A stretch of 16,569 nt of DNA from positions 1 through 16,569 of the forward strand of contig RFPX01000011.1 of assembly GCA_009925955.1 (NCBI GenBank), written 5' to 3'. Numbering within the stretch: the stretch's first letter is position 1; the number at the start of each line of letters is the position of its first letter. A program made the position numbers and the translations under genes. The DNA comes from Betaproteobacteria bacterium (GTDB lineage: Bacteria; Pseudomonadota; Gammaproteobacteria; Burkholderiales; Burkholderiaceae_C). Shown here piece by piece: positions 16,519 to 16,569 of this stretch. The notes beneath the pieces are model-generated. The model was not told the DNA's origin, did not search any database, and saw nothing but the letters and a program-made list of their open reading frames with translations.

Positions 16519-16569
16519 GCGGGACAGACCTGCGGACGCGCACGAAGTGCGCCCCGCTGCTCTGTCCCC
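16519..16569 (+). repeat. GGGACAGA/TCTGTCCC palindromic element, copy 3 (at window edge)
   Basis: The arms are GGGACAGA (16521-16528) and TCTGTCCC (16561-16568). The core contains GCGG (16532-16535) with CCGC (16554-16557) and the inner stem GCGCAC (16538-16543) with GTGCGC (16547-16552) around GAA. The arm starts 9 nt after the fusA stop. The core is almost the same as copy 1, but the inner stem carries two compensated pair changes. Any trailing ACTGRTCAG motif lies beyond the window. Confidence 0.85.

Overview
The window is a high-GC ribosomal-protein and RNA-polymerase locus from a betaproteobacterium. The gene order is tuf end, tRNA-Trp, secE, nusG, rplK, rplA, rplJ, rplL, rpoB, rpoC, then rpsL, rpsG, fusA. 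Having the rpoBC cluster directly next to the str cluster is typical of Burkholderiales; the protein sequences (three-helix SecE, 1375-residue RpoB, TTG-started rplJ) would fit Comamonadaceae, but that family assignment is inference. Nearly everything is on the + strand. The one gene on the - strand is a PIN-domain protein between rpoC and rpsL.

Layout: 1-103 is the last part of EF-Tu; 119-194 is tRNA-Trp(CCA); 315-1314 is secE-nusG; 1445-2584 is rplK-rplA (L11, L1); 2585-2904 is a structured leader that fits the L10 autoregulatory region; 2905-3835 is rplJ-rplL; 3836-4182 is a hairpin-rich spacer in the position of the classical rplL-rpoB attenuator; 4183-12670 is rpoB-rpoC, ending in a strong intrinsic terminator at 12692-12728; 12667-13224 (-) is the PIN gene; a promoter at 13212-13240 starts the str operon rpsL-rpsG-fusA (13360-16511), with a structured rpsL-rpsG spacer where S7 is expected to act.

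Two things stand out. First, rpoC is not one reading frame. An exact 20-bp tandem duplication (8850-8869 / 8870-8889) breaks it after codon 152 of the essential beta' subunit. Removing one copy restores a normal 1411-residue RpoC. As written, the stop of the first part overlaps a GTG start of the second part as GTGA, so the choices are an assembly error, a recent mutation or polymorphism, or a beta' made as two coupled polypeptides. Second, a dispersed palindromic element with arms GGGACAGA...TCTGTCCC occurs three times, after rplL, rpoB and fusA. It is always in the same orientation and always starts exactly 9 nt after the stop codon. Copies 1 and 3 differ by compensatory changes that keep an inner stem intact, which suggests selection on the folded form.

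The genes form one functional set: transcription (RpoB, RpoC, NusG), translation (L11, L1, L10, L7/L12, S12, S7, EF-G, EF-Tu, tRNA-Trp) and protein export (SecE). Feedback control by L1, L10 and S7 is expected at the structured spacers.
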